This document shows positions 1 to 8,988 of a DNA stretch of 64,000 bases, piece after piece (within the stretch, counting starts at the first letter, position 1; each line of letters begins with the position of its first letter). Source of the stretch: Kaistia sp. 32K (GTDB lineage Bacteria > Pseudomonadota > Alphaproteobacteria > Rhizobiales > Kaistiaceae). The stretch is from positions 4,764,501 to 4,828,500 of the forward strand of contig NZ_AP024269.1 of the NCBI RefSeq assembly GCF_016629525.1, written 5' to 3'. The position numbers and the translations under genes were made by a program. The notes beneath the pieces were generated by a model. The model made no database searches, was not told the DNA's origin, and was given only the letters and a program-made list of their open reading frames with translations.

Positions 1-263
1 CTTTCGTCATCAAAGCCGTCGGGACTTTCTGCACCACCACCACCAAAGAAAGAGATCTATCTGTAGTTTCTTCTTCTTTTAGACGGTGGATTACCGTCAT
101 TCATCGCCGTCCACAATGCGACCGAGACGCCGTCTGAAGAACCCGCCCTTTTCAGCCCCGCATCCGTCCGGCTGGGGAAAGAGCGTGGATGGCGGCGCGT
201 ATCGCCTTGGCCCATTTGCGCTTTTTGCCAATCCTCAACTTTGGAGCAGTTCTGCCATCATTG

Positions 264-278
264 TTAATATCCCCTTAA
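264..278. promoter_or_regulatory. CtrA box 1 (TTAA-N7-TTAA)
   Basis: TTAA at 264-267 and at 275-278 with exactly seven bases between, a perfect match to the full alphaproteobacterial CtrA site. Its partner begins 23 bases further on. Confidence 0.65.
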
Positions 279-286
279 CGCATAGG

Positions 287-301
287 TTAATAACTCGTTA
301 A
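287..301. promoter_or_regulatory. CtrA box 2 (TTAA-N7-TTAA)
   Basis: TTAA at 287-290 and 298-301, spacing seven. Two perfect full sites within 38 bases in otherwise GC-rich DNA are unlikely by chance. The pair is about 150 bases upstream of the chosen start of the PPDK regulator gene. Confidence 0.65.
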
Positions 302-446
302 TCCCCGATTCCATCGACAGCCCCGGACTCGATCTCCCCAGGCGGAGCCGCTGTTGATCAATTCGCGGCGATCGGGGACAAGTCGGGTCCTGGCCGAACG
401 GAGGCCGACTTATCCCGTCCGTGTCCACAGCCCTGGGGATGACAGT

Positions 447-1313
447 GTGAAGAACGAGTCCCGGCATCTGCATTTGCACCTGATTTCGGACGCGACCGGC
501 GAGACGCTGCTGACCGTCGGACGCGCCGCTTCGGCGCAGTATCCGGGCGTTTCGGTGATCGAGCACATGCATTCGATGGTGCGGGCGCCGAAGCAGATCG
601 ACCAGCTTCTGGTCGAGATTGAGCGCGAGCCGGGCATCATTCTCTACACGCTGGTCGATCGTGTCATGGCGGCGATGCTGGAACAGGGCTGCCGCGATAT
701 CGGCGTGCCCTGCTTCTCGGTGCTCGATCCGGTGCTGCAGGTGTTCCAGTCCTATCTCGGCGCGTCGAGCGAGGGGCGCGCCGGCGCACAGCATTCGCTC
801 GACGGCGACTATTTCCGCCGCATCGAGGCGCTGACCTTCACGATGATGCATGATGACGGCCAGCTGCCGGAGGATCTCGACCTCGCCGAGATCGTCATCA
901 TCGGCGTCAGCCGGACGTCGAAGACGCCGACCAGCATCTACCTGGCCAATCGCGGCGTGCGCACCGCCAATATCCCGATCGTGCCGGGGATCGGCCTGCC
1001 GGCGGAACTCGAGGCGGCGAGCCATCCGTTGATCGTAGGGCTGGTGGCGACGCCGGACCGGATCGTGCAGATGCGGGAAAACCGGGTTCTCTCCAATGCC
1101 GCCTTTGGCAGCGAGGACGATCCCTATGTCGATCGCGCCGCCGTCGCCAACGAGATCGCCGCCACCCGTAAGATCTGCGCCCGCAATGGCTGGCCGGTCA
1201 TCGACGTGACGCGCCGCTCGATCGAGGAGACGGCCGCCGCCATCCTGGCGCTGCGCAACAAGCAGGCCGGAACGCTCCGCGAAGCCGGCATTCGGGACGG
1301 GCTTTCGTCATGA
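447..1313 (+). CDS. ppsR: Pyruvate, phosphate dikinase regulatory protein (bifunctional kinase/phosphotransferase)
   Basis: DUF299/PPSRP family: these proteins phosphorylate and dephosphorylate a threonine of PEP synthase or pyruvate,phosphate dikinase, using ADP and Pi. The N-terminus reads [12 protein letters not shown], the family signature, and the P-loop-like [11 protein letters not shown] follows near residue 150. A GTG start at 447 is chosen because GGGGA lies just upstream and gives 288 residues, the normal family size; an in-frame ATG at 354 would add 31 residues lacking family resemblance. The stop overlaps the maf start (ATGA), suggesting co-transcription. The alphaproteobacterial RP001 homologue, normally next to oriC. 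Confidence 0.9.
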   Translation: MKNESRHLHLHLISDATGETLLTVGRAASAQYPGVSVIEHMHSMVRAPKQIDQLLVEIEREPGIILYTLVDRVMAAMLEQGCRDIGVPCFSVLDPVLQVFQSYLGASSEGRAGAQHSLDGDYFRRIEALTFTMMHDDGQLPEDLDLAEIVIIGVSRTSKTPTSIYLANRGVRTANIPIVPGIGLPAELEAASHPLIVGLVATPDRIVQMRENRVLSNAAFGSEDDPYVDRAAVANEIAATRKICARNGWPVIDVTRRSIEETAAAILALRNKQAGTLREAGIRDGLSS

Positions 1314-1897
1314 CGCTGATCCTCGCTTCCACCAGCTCGACCCGCATCGCCCTCCTCCGCAATGCCGGTCTGACATTCGAGGCGATCGCGCCGGGCGTCG
1401 ACGAGCGGGCGCTGGAAACGCCCCTCCTCGCCCAAGGCGCCTCGCCGACCGAGATCGCGCTGGCCCTCTCGCGCGCCAAGGCGCTTGCCATCGCGGCGCC
1501 CGGCCGTCTGATCCTTGGCGGCGATCAGGTGCTCGATCTCGATGGCGAGCGCTTCGTCAAGCCGGTCGATCGCGCGGCCGCCGCCGCGCAGATCGCGGCG
1601 CTCGCCGGCCGTACCCATCGCCTGCGCACAGCGGTCGTGCTGGCGGAGAACGGCGAGATCGTCTGGGAGCATGTCAGCACGGCGAGCCTGACCATGCGGC
1701 CCCTGACGAGCGAGGCGATCGAGCGCTATCTCGACGCGGCCGGTGATAGTGCGCTGTGGTCGGTCGGCGCCTATCTGCTCGAAGGCGTCGGAATCCAGCT
1801 TTTCCAGGCGATCGAAGGCGACTATTTCAGCATTCTCGGACTTCCCATGTTGCCGCTCTTGGCCGAATTGCGCCGGCGCGGCCTCCTTCCGTCCTGA
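1310..1897 (+). CDS. maf: Maf family nucleotide pyrophosphatase
   Basis: Maf proteins hydrolyse non-canonical nucleoside triphosphates to monophosphates, cleaning the pool. The N-terminal motif [18 protein letters not shown] is the classic Maf substrate loop (S-x-S-x-R), followed by a GVDE element and the GGDQVL motif near residue 69. Length of 195 residues is normal. Starts inside the stop of the preceding gene and is followed after 9 bases by aroE, in the conserved rhizobial order maf-aroE-coaE-dnaQ. Which Maf subclass (YhdE- or YceF-like) cannot be set from sequence reading alone. Confidence 0.92.
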   Translation: MTLILASTSSTRIALLRNAGLTFEAIAPGVDERALETPLLAQGASPTEIALALSRAKALAIAAPGRLILGGDQVLDLDGERFVKPVDRAAAAAQIAALAGRTHRLRTAVVLAENGEIVWEHVSTASLTMRPLTSEAIERYLDAAGDSALWSVGAYLLEGVGIQLFQAIEGDYFSILGLPMLPLLAELRRRGLLPS

Positions 1898-1906
1898 CGA
1901 GGCGAC

Positions 1907-2779
1907 ATGACGATTTCAGCCCCGACGACTGTTCCGACCGCCTGTGTCATCGGCTGGCCGGTCAAGCATTCCCGCTCGCCGATCATCCATCGCCACTGGC
2001 TGGCGGAGCTGGGGCTTGCCGGCGACTATGTTCGTCATCCGGTCGAGCCGGAGAATGCGGCCGCCTTCTTCGCCGGTTTCGCCGACGGCCCCTTCATCGG
2101 CTGCAACGTCACCGTTCCGCACAAGGAGGTCGCCTTCGCCTCGGTCGATCAGGCCGATGCGGTCGCGTCCGCGCTCGGCGCCGTCAACACGGTCTGGCTG
2201 GAGAATGGCAAGCTCGTCGGCTCGAATACCGATGCCGAGGGCTTCATCGCCAATCTCGACCAGCGGGCCCCCGGCTTTGACGCCAATCCCGGCCCGGCGA
2301 TCGTGCTTGGCGCCGGCGGCGCGGCGCGCGCGGTGATCTGGGCGCTGAAGGCGCGCGGCTTCGCGCCGATCCATGTCGTCAACCGCACCCGTGACCGGGC
2401 CGAGGCGATGGCCGAACGTTTCGGCTCCGAAATCCGGCCCGCCGGCTGGGACGACCTCCCTCGCCTGCTGCCGCAAGCGACCTTGCTGGTCAACACCACC
2501 TCGCTCGGCATGGAGGGCCAGCCGCCGCTGGTGATCGACCTCGGCGCGGCGCGTGACGACCTGTTCGTCACCGACATCGTCTACACGCCGCTCGAGACGC
2601 CGTTACTTTCGATCGCGCGGGCACGCGGGCTGAAGACCGTCGATGGCCTCGGCATGCTGCTGCACCAGGCCGCGCCGGGCTTCGAGCGCTGGTTCGGCCG
2701 CCGGCCCACCGTCACTCCGGAGCTCAGGGCTCTGATCCTCGCCGACATGGGCATCGTCGAAGCAGGAAACGCGGCGTGA
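1907..2779 (+). CDS. aroE: Shikimate dehydrogenase (NADP)
   Basis: Reduces 3-dehydroshikimate to shikimate in aromatic amino acid synthesis. The substrate-binding N-terminal domain carries VIGWPVKHSRSPIIH and the NVTVPHKE motif with the catalytic Lys and the downstream NTD; the Rossmann domain has GAGGAARAV near residue 135 and the NRTRDRAE segment expected for NADP binding. The C-terminal GLGMLLHQAAPGFERWFG is typical. 290 residues, full length. Overlaps the coaE start by 4 bases, implying coupled translation. Confidence 0.96.
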   Translation: MTISAPTTVPTACVIGWPVKHSRSPIIHRHWLAELGLAGDYVRHPVEPENAAAFFAGFADGPFIGCNVTVPHKEVAFASVDQADAVASALGAVNTVWLENGKLVGSNTDAEGFIANLDQRAPGFDANPGPAIVLGAGGAARAVIWALKARGFAPIHVVNRTRDRAEAMAERFGSEIRPAGWDDLPRLLPQATLLVNTTSLGMEGQPPLVIDLGAARDDLFVTDIVYTPLETPLLSIARARGLKTVDGLGMLLHQAAPGFERWFGRRPTVTPELRALILADMGIVEAGNAA

Positions 2780-3384
2780 TCGTCATCGGCGTCACCGGCT
2801 CGATCGGCATGGGCAAGTCGACCACGGCCCGGCTGTTCGCCGAGCATGGCGCCGTGCTGCACGACGCCGATGCCGTCGTCCACGCGCTCTATCGCGGGCC
2901 GGCCGTGCCGGCGATCTCGGCGCGTTTCCCGGACGCGATCCAGGATGGCGTCGTCGACCGGGGCCGGCTGTCGGCGATCCTCGCCGCGGATCCCGGCGCG
3001 TTGCGGGAGCTGGAAGCGATCGTCCATCCGATGGTGCAGGCCGTCGAGGCTGAATGCATGGCCGAGGCCAGGCGCGCCGGCCGGTCGATGTTCGTTGTCG
3101 ATGTACCGCTTTTGTTCGAGACGGGCGGCGAAAAGCGCGTCGATGTTACCGTCGTTGTCAGCGCGCCGGCCGAGATCCAGGCGGCGCGGGTGCTGGAGCG
3201 CCCGGGCATGACGCCGGAGCGGCTCGCCGCCATTCTCGCCCGCCAGATGCCGGATGCGGAAAAGCGCCGGCGCGCCCATTTCGTCGTCGAGACGGGTGGC
3301 AGCAAGGAAGCGTCGGCGGCGCGTGTCGCGGATATCGTGCGGGCGCTGGCGGCAACGGCCGCCGCGCGGTCGGACCAGAACTGA
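2776..3384 (+). CDS. coaE: Dephospho-CoA kinase
   Basis: Catalyses the last step of CoA synthesis, phosphorylating dephospho-CoA. P-loop GSIGMGKST lies at residues 8-16, followed by the HDADAVVH lid element and the DVPLLFETG motif near residue 110 characteristic of CoaE. 202 residues, normal length. The start is GTG overlapping the aroE stop. Located in the usual alphaproteobacterial order before dnaQ. Confidence 0.95.
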   Translation: MIVIGVTGSIGMGKSTTARLFAEHGAVLHDADAVVHALYRGPAVPAISARFPDAIQDGVVDRGRLSAILAADPGALRELEAIVHPMVQAVEAECMAEARRAGRSMFVVDVPLLFETGGEKRVDVTVVVSAPAEIQAARVLERPGMTPERLAAILARQMPDAEKRRRAHFVVETGGSKEASAARVADIVRALAATAAARSDQN

Positions 3385-3445
3385 CAAAGGGTTGCGTGCC
3401 GGCCCCGGCGACGGCACCATGGATTGACGAAAAGCGGAGAGAGCG

Positions 3446-4165
3446 TTGCGCGAGATCGTCTTTGATACGGAAACGACCGGCCTCGAACCGTTGAAGGGCG
3501 ACCGGCTGGTCGAAATCGGCGCGGTGGAGCTGTTCAACCACCTCCCCACGGGTCGCGACTTCCACATCTACATCAACCCCGAACGGTCGATGCCGGTCGA
3601 GGCGTTCCGCGTGCACGGCCTTTCCGACGAGTTCCTGGCCGACAAGCCGGTGTTCAGCGCGGTGGTCGACGATTTCATCGCCTTCATCGAAGGCGCGACG
3701 CTGATCGCCCACAACGCCAGCTTCGATATCGGCTTCATCAACGCGGAGTTCGCCCGGCTCGGCAAGCCGCCGATTCCGCCGGATCGGGTGATCGACACGC
3801 TGGTGCTGGCGCGCCGCAAGCATCCGATGGGCCCGAACTCGCTCGATGCACTCTGCTCGCGCTACGGCATCGATACCAGCAAGCGCACCGTCCACGGCGG
3901 CCTGATCGACTCGGTGCTGCTCGCCGACGTCTATCTGGAGCTGATCGGCGGGCGCCAGCCGGACCTGATCCTGATGCCGGACGCGGCCGCCGAGGTCAGC
4001 GACGACGGCGCGCCGATCCTCGTGGCGCCGACGCAGCAGCGGCCCGAACCGCGTCCGTTCCGCGTCACGGCGGAAGAGCAGGCGGCGCACCAGGCCTTCA
4101 TCGGCAAGATGGGCGACAGCGCGCTGTGGAAGGCCTATCTGCCGGAAGAAGCCGGCGAGGCCTGA
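3446..4165 (+). CDS. dnaQ: DNA polymerase III epsilon subunit (proofreading 3'-5' exonuclease)
   Basis: DEDDh exonuclease that proofreads for the replicative polymerase. ExoI motif VFDTETTG near residue 5, ExoII HNASFDIGF near residue 92 and ExoIII region with H-x(4)-D (VHGGLIDSVLLADVY) near 150 are all present. Start is TTG at 3446 behind a GGAGAG-like ribosome site; no ATG fits as well. 239 residues, in the family range. Ends just before a bidirectional hairpin shared with the convergent secB. Confidence 0.95.
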   Translation: MREIVFDTETTGLEPLKGDRLVEIGAVELFNHLPTGRDFHIYINPERSMPVEAFRVHGLSDEFLADKPVFSAVVDDFIAFIEGATLIAHNASFDIGFINAEFARLGKPPIPPDRVIDTLVLARRKHPMGPNSLDALCSRYGIDTSKRTVHGGLIDSVLLADVYLELIGGRQPDLILMPDAAAEVSDDGAPILVAPTQQRPEPRPFRVTAEEQAAHQAFIGKMGDSALWKAYLPEEAGEA

Positions 4166-4180
4166 GAAAAGGCAAAAGAA

Positions 4181-4210
4181 AAGCCCCTGATCCATGTGGA
4201 ACAGGGGCTT
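4181..4210. terminator. Bidirectional terminator between dnaQ and secB
   Basis: Inverted repeat AAGCCCCTG ... CAGGGGCTT (4181-4189 and 4202-4210), preceded by AAAGAAAA and followed by TTGTTTG, between convergent genes. Confidence 0.8.
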
Positions 4211-4246
4211 TGTTTGTCTGCGGCGGCGTTGCCGTCGCGAAGCCGA

Positions 4247-4735
4247 TCAGCTCGGGCGCGAACCCTGCTGCTGGGCGGCGGCCATTTCCATCAGGCGCTG
4301 ACGGTAGAGCTGGGTGAAGTCGACCGGGTCGACGAGCAGCGGCGGGAAGCCGCCATTGCGGGTCATGTCGGCCAGGATCTGGCGGGCGAACGGGAATAGC
4401 AGGCGCGGGCATTCGATCATCAGGATCGGCGCCAGGTTTTCCTGCGGCACGTTCGAAAGGCGGAACACGCCAGCATAGACCAGCTCGGCGACGAAGATCG
4501 TCTGGTCGCCTTCGGTGGCGCGGCCTTCGAGGCGGAGCTCGATCTCGTAGTCTTCAGCGTCCAGCGGCGTGGCGCCGACATTGATGCCGATGTTGATGCT
4601 CGGAGCCGTGCGACGCGGACCGAGCGAACGGGGCGCGCCGGGATTCTCGAAGGAAAGATCCTTCACATACTGCAGCAGGATCGAAAGGTTCGGCTGGGCG
4701 AGCTGGCCCGCGCCGTTTTCGTTGTCATCGGCCAT
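4247..4735 (-). CDS. secB: Protein-export chaperone SecB
   Basis: Tetrameric cytosolic chaperone keeping preproteins unfolded for SecA. Typical SecB features: [14 protein letters not shown] near residue 22, the mid-region [10 protein letters not shown], and the C-terminal [27 protein letters not shown]. Start set at the ATG at 4735 (MADDNENG) behind a GGGGAG ribosome site; an upstream in-frame ATG would add 21 unrelated residues. 162 residues, normal for alphaproteobacteria. Divergent from the Tim44-like gene, as is usual in this group. Confidence 0.96.
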   Translation of the reverse strand: MADDNENGAGQLAQPNLSILLQYVKDLSFENPGAPRSLGPRRTAPSINIGINVGATPLDAEDYEIELRLEGRATEGDQTIFVAELVYAGVFRLSNVPQENLAPILMIECPRLLFPFARQILADMTRNGGFPPLLVDPVDFTQLYRQRLMEMAAAQQQGSRPS

Positions 4736-4994
4736 AATGGCGGCTCCCCTGGACAATCGGCCGAATGGCCTGATCTTGACAAGTGGGCTCGCTAACACTT
4801 CCGTCTCAGTGATACAAGCGCTGTACGACGTCCGTCGGAGGCTCGATGTGCTGCCCTACCCGGCATTGTGCCCTTGACGGACTTGGATCGCCGCCCAACG
4901 ATTACCACATTGGGTCCATGATCGCTCGCTTGCGCGTTTCCGGCTCCAGATCCGGTCTCATGGGCCCTCCAGAATAGGACAGGATGCCTTCGGC

Positions 4995-5726
4995 ATGAAC
5001 GGCTTCGTCGATATCTATACGCTGATCTTCCTCGTCCTCGCGGTGGTGATCTTCTTCAAGCTGCGCGGCGTGCTGGGTCAGCGCACGGGCAATGAGCGCC
5101 CGCCCTTCGACCCGTTCGCCCGTCGCAAGGCCAGCGAGCCGGAAGCGGCCGCCGGCGACAAGGTGGTGGCGCTGCCCCGCCGTCCGTCCGCGAATGACGA
5201 TGCCGCCGTCGCCGCGCAGCCGGTCACAACCAGCGAGGATCAGCGCATCGCCGCCGTCGCCCAGCCTGGAACGCCGCTCGCCTCGGCGCTCGCCGCGATC
5301 ATCGCGGCGGACCGCAATTTCGATCCGCAACAGTTCATTGACGGCGCGCGCACCGCTTACGAAATGATCGTCACCGCTTTTGCCCAGGGCGACCGCAAGG
5401 CACTGAAGCCGCTGCTCGGCCGCGAGGTCTATGACGGATTCGCCGGCGCCATCGGCGAGCGCGAGGCGCGCGGCGAGACGGTCGAGTTCAATTTCGTCGG
5501 CTTCGAGAAGGTCGAAATGGTCGATGGCGCGCTGAAGAACGGCACGGCGCAGGTCTCGGTCAAGTTCGTCTCCAAGCTGATCTCGGCGACGCGCGACAAG
5601 GCCGGCGAGATCGTCGATGGCGATGCCGTCCACATCGCCGACGTCACCGATATCTGGACCTTCGCCCGCGATGTCTCATCCCGAGACCCGAACTGGCTGC
5701 TGGTGGCGACCGAAACCGTTGAATGA
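4995..5726 (+). CDS. Tim44/TimA-like membrane-anchored adaptor protein
   Basis: One N-terminal membrane segment (IYTLIFLVLAVVIFFKL, about residues 7-23), a low-complexity Ala/Pro linker, then a C-terminal Tim44-like domain with the family pattern FIDGARTAYEMIVTAFAQGDRKAL...GREVYDGF and a final DIWTFARDVSSRDPNWLLVAT. In mitochondria the domain recruits Hsp70 to the import channel; in alphaproteobacteria homologues are described as putative adaptors with no clear enzymatic role. 243 residues. Precedes mltA by 15 bases. Confidence 0.85.
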   Translation: MNGFVDIYTLIFLVLAVVIFFKLRGVLGQRTGNERPPFDPFARRKASEPEAAAGDKVVALPRRPSANDDAAVAAQPVTTSEDQRIAAVAQPGTPLASALAAIIAADRNFDPQQFIDGARTAYEMIVTAFAQGDRKALKPLLGREVYDGFAGAIGEREARGETVEFNFVGFEKVEMVDGALKNGTAQVSVKFVSKLISATRDKAGEIVDGDAVHIADVTDIWTFARDVSSRDPNWLLVATETVE

Positions 5727-5741
5727 CCGGAAGCCCGCGTT

Positions 5742-6842
5742 GTGTCGACGGAAGCGAACACCCGGCTTGTGCCGATCCCCTTCGACGCGCTCGAAGGCTG
5801 GCGGGATGACGACCATGCGGCGGCCTGGCGCGCCTTTCATCGGAGCGCCGTCCATATCGCGGACCAGCCACCGAAGACCCGCGCGCTCGGCATAGACGGC
5901 GTCGCGCTGGCGAAGGTCGCCGGCGCCGCCATCGGCCTGCCGGCCGAACTGGACGACGAGAGCGCCCGCCGCTTCTTCGAGGCAAATTTCCAGCCGTTGC
6001 GGCTGGTCCAGCCGGATAGCGAAGCCGGCTTCTTCACCGGATTCTACGAGCCCGAAGTCGCAGCGTCCTTGCAGCCGTCGGCGGAATTTTCCGTGCCGCT
6101 GCTGGCGCCGCCGGCGGAGCTGGTCGAGATCGACGAAAAGGATCCGCCGCCCGGCCTCGAGCCCGGCATGCGTTTCGCGCGCCAGACGGAGGCGGGGTTC
6201 GAGCCGTTCTTCGACCGGGGCGAGATAGAGCGCGGTGCGCTCACCGGGCGCGGACTGGAAATCGCCTATCTCGCCGATCGCGTCGACGCGCTCTTCGTCC
6301 ATATCCAGGGCGCGGCGCGGCTGCGGCTGCCGGGGGGCGAGCTTCTCCGCGTCACCTATGCGGCGAAGTCGGGCTATGCCTACACGTCGGTCGGCCGGGT
6401 GCTGCTCGATCGCGGAGCGCTACCGAAGGGCGGCGTTTCCATGCAGACGATCCGCGAGTGGCTCGCCGCCCATCCGGACCAGGCGTCCGAGGTGATCTGG
6501 CAGAACCGCTCCTACATCTTCTTCCGCGAGGCCGCCGTGCAGGATCCGGCGCTCGGGCCGATCGCCGCCGCCAAGGTGCCGCTGACGGCCGGGCGCAGCC
6601 TCGCCGTCGACCGCACGCTGCACACTTTCCATGTGCCGGTCTGGATCGACACGAGGCTGCCGGCCGCCGAGGGCGGTGGCGCGTTCCGCCGGCTGCTCGT
6701 CGCGCAGGATACCGGCTCCGCCATTCTCGGCCCGGCGCGCGGCGATATCTTCTTCGGCTCCGGCGACGAGGCCGGCCGGATCGCCGGGCGCATGCAGGCG
6801 TCAGGTGGTTTCGTCGTGCTGGCGCCGCGGGGCGGGTCATGA
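5742..6842 (+). CDS. mltA: Membrane-bound lytic murein transglycosylase A
   Basis: Cleaves peptidoglycan glycan strands with 1,6-anhydromuramic acid formation. MltA domain with FFTGFYEPEV near residue 100, VDALFVHIQGAARLRLPGG near 190, and a C-terminal 3D domain (AQDTGSAILGPARGDIFFGSG) carrying the catalytic Asp cluster. GTG start at 5742. No clear signal peptide or lipobox is visible at this N-terminus, unlike E. coli MltA. Stop overlaps the smr start (ATGA). Confidence 0.92.
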   Translation: MSTEANTRLVPIPFDALEGWRDDDHAAAWRAFHRSAVHIADQPPKTRALGIDGVALAKVAGAAIGLPAELDDESARRFFEANFQPLRLVQPDSEAGFFTGFYEPEVAASLQPSAEFSVPLLAPPAELVEIDEKDPPPGLEPGMRFARQTEAGFEPFFDRGEIERGALTGRGLEIAYLADRVDALFVHIQGAARLRLPGGELLRVTYAAKSGYAYTSVGRVLLDRGALPKGGVSMQTIREWLAAHPDQASEVIWQNRSYIFFREAAVQDPALGPIAAAKVPLTAGRSLAVDRTLHTFHVPVWIDTRLPAAEGGGAFRRLLVAQDTGSAILGPARGDIFFGSGDEAGRIAGRMQASGGFVVLAPRGGS

Positions 6843-7426
6843 CACGCCGCAAGCGCAGCCTGTCGGGCGAGGAGCGCACGCTTTGGGCGACGGTCGCGCG
6901 CACCGCCGTGCCGCTGCGGCCGGAAGATGTCATGCCCGAGCCGCCTCCGGCGCCCGTCGCCGAGCCGCAGTCGCTTCAGGCCGAGCTGGCAAAGCCGATC
7001 GGGGCGGGGGCGAAGATCGGCAAGGCCGACAAGCCGGCGCCGCCACCGCCGCTGCATCCGATCGAGCGGCGGACACTGACCCGCGTCGCGCGCGGCACGA
7101 TCGAGATCGATGGCCGCATTGACCTGCACGGGCTGACCCAGATGGACGCGCATGACCGGCTGCGCGGCTTCCTGGTCGACGCGCAGGCGCGCGGCGCCAA
7201 GCTCGTCATCGTCATCACCGGCAAGGGCAAGGCGACGGGCGAGGATCCGTTCGGCATGACCGAGCGCGGCGTACTTCGCCGGCGCGTGCCGCAATGGCTG
7301 GCAGAGCCGGGGCTGCGCGGCATCGTCATCGGTTTTGAGGAGGCGCATCGCAGCCATGGCGGCGGCGGCGCGCTTTATGTGCGGATCCGCAAGAAGCGGA
7401 CGGCGCACAAGGCAGGGCCGGCATGA
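6839..7426 (+). CDS. Smr/MutS2-domain protein
   Basis: C-terminal Smr domain with IDLHGLTQMDAHDRL and ITGKGKATGEDPFG, the family LDLHG and TGKG motifs; Smr domains often have endonuclease activity on DNA or RNA. The N-terminal half is basic then Pro/Ala-rich. The ATG at 6839 overlaps the mltA stop, giving 195 residues; the longer open frame to 6458 runs inside mltA and is ignored. Cotranscribed with mltA and the next HTH gene. Confidence 0.88.
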   Translation: MTRRKRSLSGEERTLWATVARTAVPLRPEDVMPEPPPAPVAEPQSLQAELAKPIGAGAKIGKADKPAPPPPLHPIERRTLTRVARGTIEIDGRIDLHGLTQMDAHDRLRGFLVDAQARGAKLVIVITGKGKATGEDPFGMTERGVLRRRVPQWLAEPGLRGIVIGFEEAHRSHGGGGALYVRIRKKRTAHKAGPA

Positions 7427-7842
7427 CGCCGTTCGGCCAGCGCCTGCGCGAGATGCGCGAGGAGAGGGGCCTGTCGCTCAAGGACATGGCCGGTAAGCTC
7501 CAGGTCTCGAGCTCCTATCTCTCGGCGCTCGAGCATGGCAAGCGCGGCAGTCCGAGCTGGTTCATGGTCCAGCGCATCATCGCCTATTTCAACGTCATCT
7601 GGGATGAGGCCGAGGAACTGCAGCGGCTCGCCGAACGCTCGCATCCGCGCGTCGTCGTCGATACGGCGGGACTGGCGCCCGAGGCGACGGAACTCGCGCA
7701 CCTTCTCGCCGGCGAGATCGGCGGCCTCAGCGTCAAGTCGTTGCAGGAATTGAAGAAGGCGGTTCAGGACGCCCGCGATCGCGACAGCGCCCGCCGGGCG
7801 CTGCAGGCCGAACACGCGCTGGATCTGCCGACGCTGAAGTGA
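7423..7842 (+). CDS. XRE-family helix-turn-helix transcriptional regulator
   Basis: N-terminal Cro/C1-type HTH: LREMREERGLSLKDMAGKLQVSSSYLSALEHGKRGSPS, residues about 8-46. The rest is helical without a recognised ligand domain. 139 residues. ATG overlaps the smr stop, and this mltA-smr-HTH order recurs in Rhizobiales chromosomes, so it is a core gene rather than a mobile one. Target unknown. Confidence 0.88.
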   Translation: MTPFGQRLREMREERGLSLKDMAGKLQVSSSYLSALEHGKRGSPSWFMVQRIIAYFNVIWDEAEELQRLAERSHPRVVVDTAGLAPEATELAHLLAGEIGGLSVKSLQELKKAVQDARDRDSARRALQAEHALDLPTLK

Positions 7843-7854
7843 GCGACGGGCTCC

Positions 7855-8802
7855 TCAGAGCAGCGCGCGCAGCTCGTCCAGCCGCTCGTTCACCAGCCAG
7901 CCATAGTAGTTTTCCTGCGGCATCGCGTTCTTGCTGCGCTTGCGCTCGGCCGCGAGCTTGCGGGCGCGCACCTTGACGTCGCCGACATTGTAGAGCGTCG
8001 AGGTGATGCCGGGATTGTTCGAGATGTCGACGCCGGCGGTATCGCGATAGACGTCGATCGACAGGCGGAGGATCGCCGCCATGTAGTCGAGCGACATGTT
8101 GGGATCCATGATCGCCTGGTAGAGCTCCGGCGCCCGCTCGGCGTCGAGCAGCGGCAGTCCGCTCTTCCGGTGCACGATGTCGGTGACGGTGAGCGCGGTC
8201 AGCGGATTGATCTGGCCGAGCCCGAAGGTCTGGCCGGCATAGAGCGGCTGGAAGAACACCTTGGAGAAGCGGTCGCGCGGGAACGACTTGCCGTCGACCT
8301 TCTTGCCCCGGAACTCGGCGTCCCAGACATCCTCGCGGCAGGTCCAGAGGTCATAGGATGACTTCAGCCCGTCGCAGCGGTCGAATTGCGGGCGGCTGAC
8401 AAATTCGGCGACGCTCTCGCCCTGGTAGCCGAAGGCGAGGTCCTTGGTGCCGAGATAGGCGAGCGCCTTGACGTAATAGGCCTGGGCGCTGTCGAGGCCG
8501 CCGACGTTGTAGGTGTGCTCGCCGACGATGGCGCCGACCAGATGCACCGGGTCGACGTCATAGATCTTGGCGGCGCGCTTGATCGAGCGGATCAGGGTCT
8601 TGTCGCGTTTCAGCAGCGCATAGATCCGGCGGTATTTCGCCTCGAACGTCTCCTTGGTCTCGCCGGCCCGCTTGATCGAACTCATGTCGATTTCGGGCTG
8701 CGCCGCGCTGCGGTTGCCGGGCGGCACGACGACGGCGGCCGTGGCGGGCAGGATGGTCGCGAGGACAAGGGAAGCGAGCAGGGCGCTACGCAGAAGACGC
8801 AT
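7855..8802 (-). CDS. DUF1402 family exported protein
   Basis: Signal peptide MRLLRSALLASLVLATILPATAA at the start chosen (ATG 8802); an ATG at 8844 would add 14 residues before it. The mature part carries a lysozyme/transglycosylase-like pattern, GAIVGEHTYNVGG and LYAGQTFGLGQINPLTAL, resembling the goose-lysozyme fold active-site surroundings, with Cys pairs that could form a disulphide (RCDGL, WTCRED). Family DUF1402 has no established function; a periplasmic wall-related role is inference. Convergent with the preceding HTH gene. Confidence 0.8.
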   Translation of the reverse strand: MRLLRSALLASLVLATILPATAAVVVPPGNRSAAQPEIDMSSIKRAGETKETFEAKYRRIYALLKRDKTLIRSIKRAAKIYDVDPVHLVGAIVGEHTYNVGGLDSAQAYYVKALAYLGTKDLAFGYQGESVAEFVSRPQFDRCDGLKSSYDLWTCREDVWDAEFRGKKVDGKSFPRDRFSKVFFQPLYAGQTFGLGQINPLTALTVTDIVHRKSGLPLLDAERAPELYQAIMDPNMSLDYMAAILRLSIDVYRDTAGVDISNNPGITSTLYNVGDVKVRARKLAAERKRSKNAMPQENYYGWLVNERLDELRALL

Positions 8803-8949
8803 GGGAAGCGATCCGTCGGTCGAACGAGAGACCGCACCCGTCATGGATCGGCCGATCCGGGTTTATAGCATCGGAAAACCGGGCTCGAAAACGGCTTACC
8901 TGCCACAGGGGCGCGGATAAAGCCGCTGCGGCAGGTTGCAGAAGGTTGC

Positions 8950-8981
8950 GCGGCCCCGCCAAAAGGGCAGGGCGGGGCCGC
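8950..8981 (-). terminator. Hairpin downstream of hslU
   Basis: GCGGCCCCGCC (8950-8960) pairs with GGCGGGGCCGC (8971-8981), loop of ten bases, just past the hslU stop. No U-tract on the hslU strand, so a mRNA 3' stabiliser is as likely as a terminator. Confidence 0.6.
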
Positions 8982-8988
8982 TATCGCG

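Larger units (their letters stand above)
1..446. promoter_or_regulatory. Intergenic region, candidate edge of the chromosomal origin (oriC)
   Basis: No convincing gene is seen. The stretch precedes the PPDK-regulator gene, homologue of RP001; in Caulobacter and relatives the origin lies between hemE and this gene. Positions 40-80 are AT-rich with A/T runs, and 264-301 holds two perfect CtrA boxes. DnaA-box-like words are only weak (for example GGTGGATTA near 86-94), so an origin is plausible but not proven; hemE would lie off the left edge. The same boxes could simply control the downstream gene. Confidence 0.4.

Noticed and set aside
354..446. ATG start of the PPDK regulator at 354
   Set aside because: Would add 31 residues with no family resemblance; GTG 447 has a ribosome site and matches family length.
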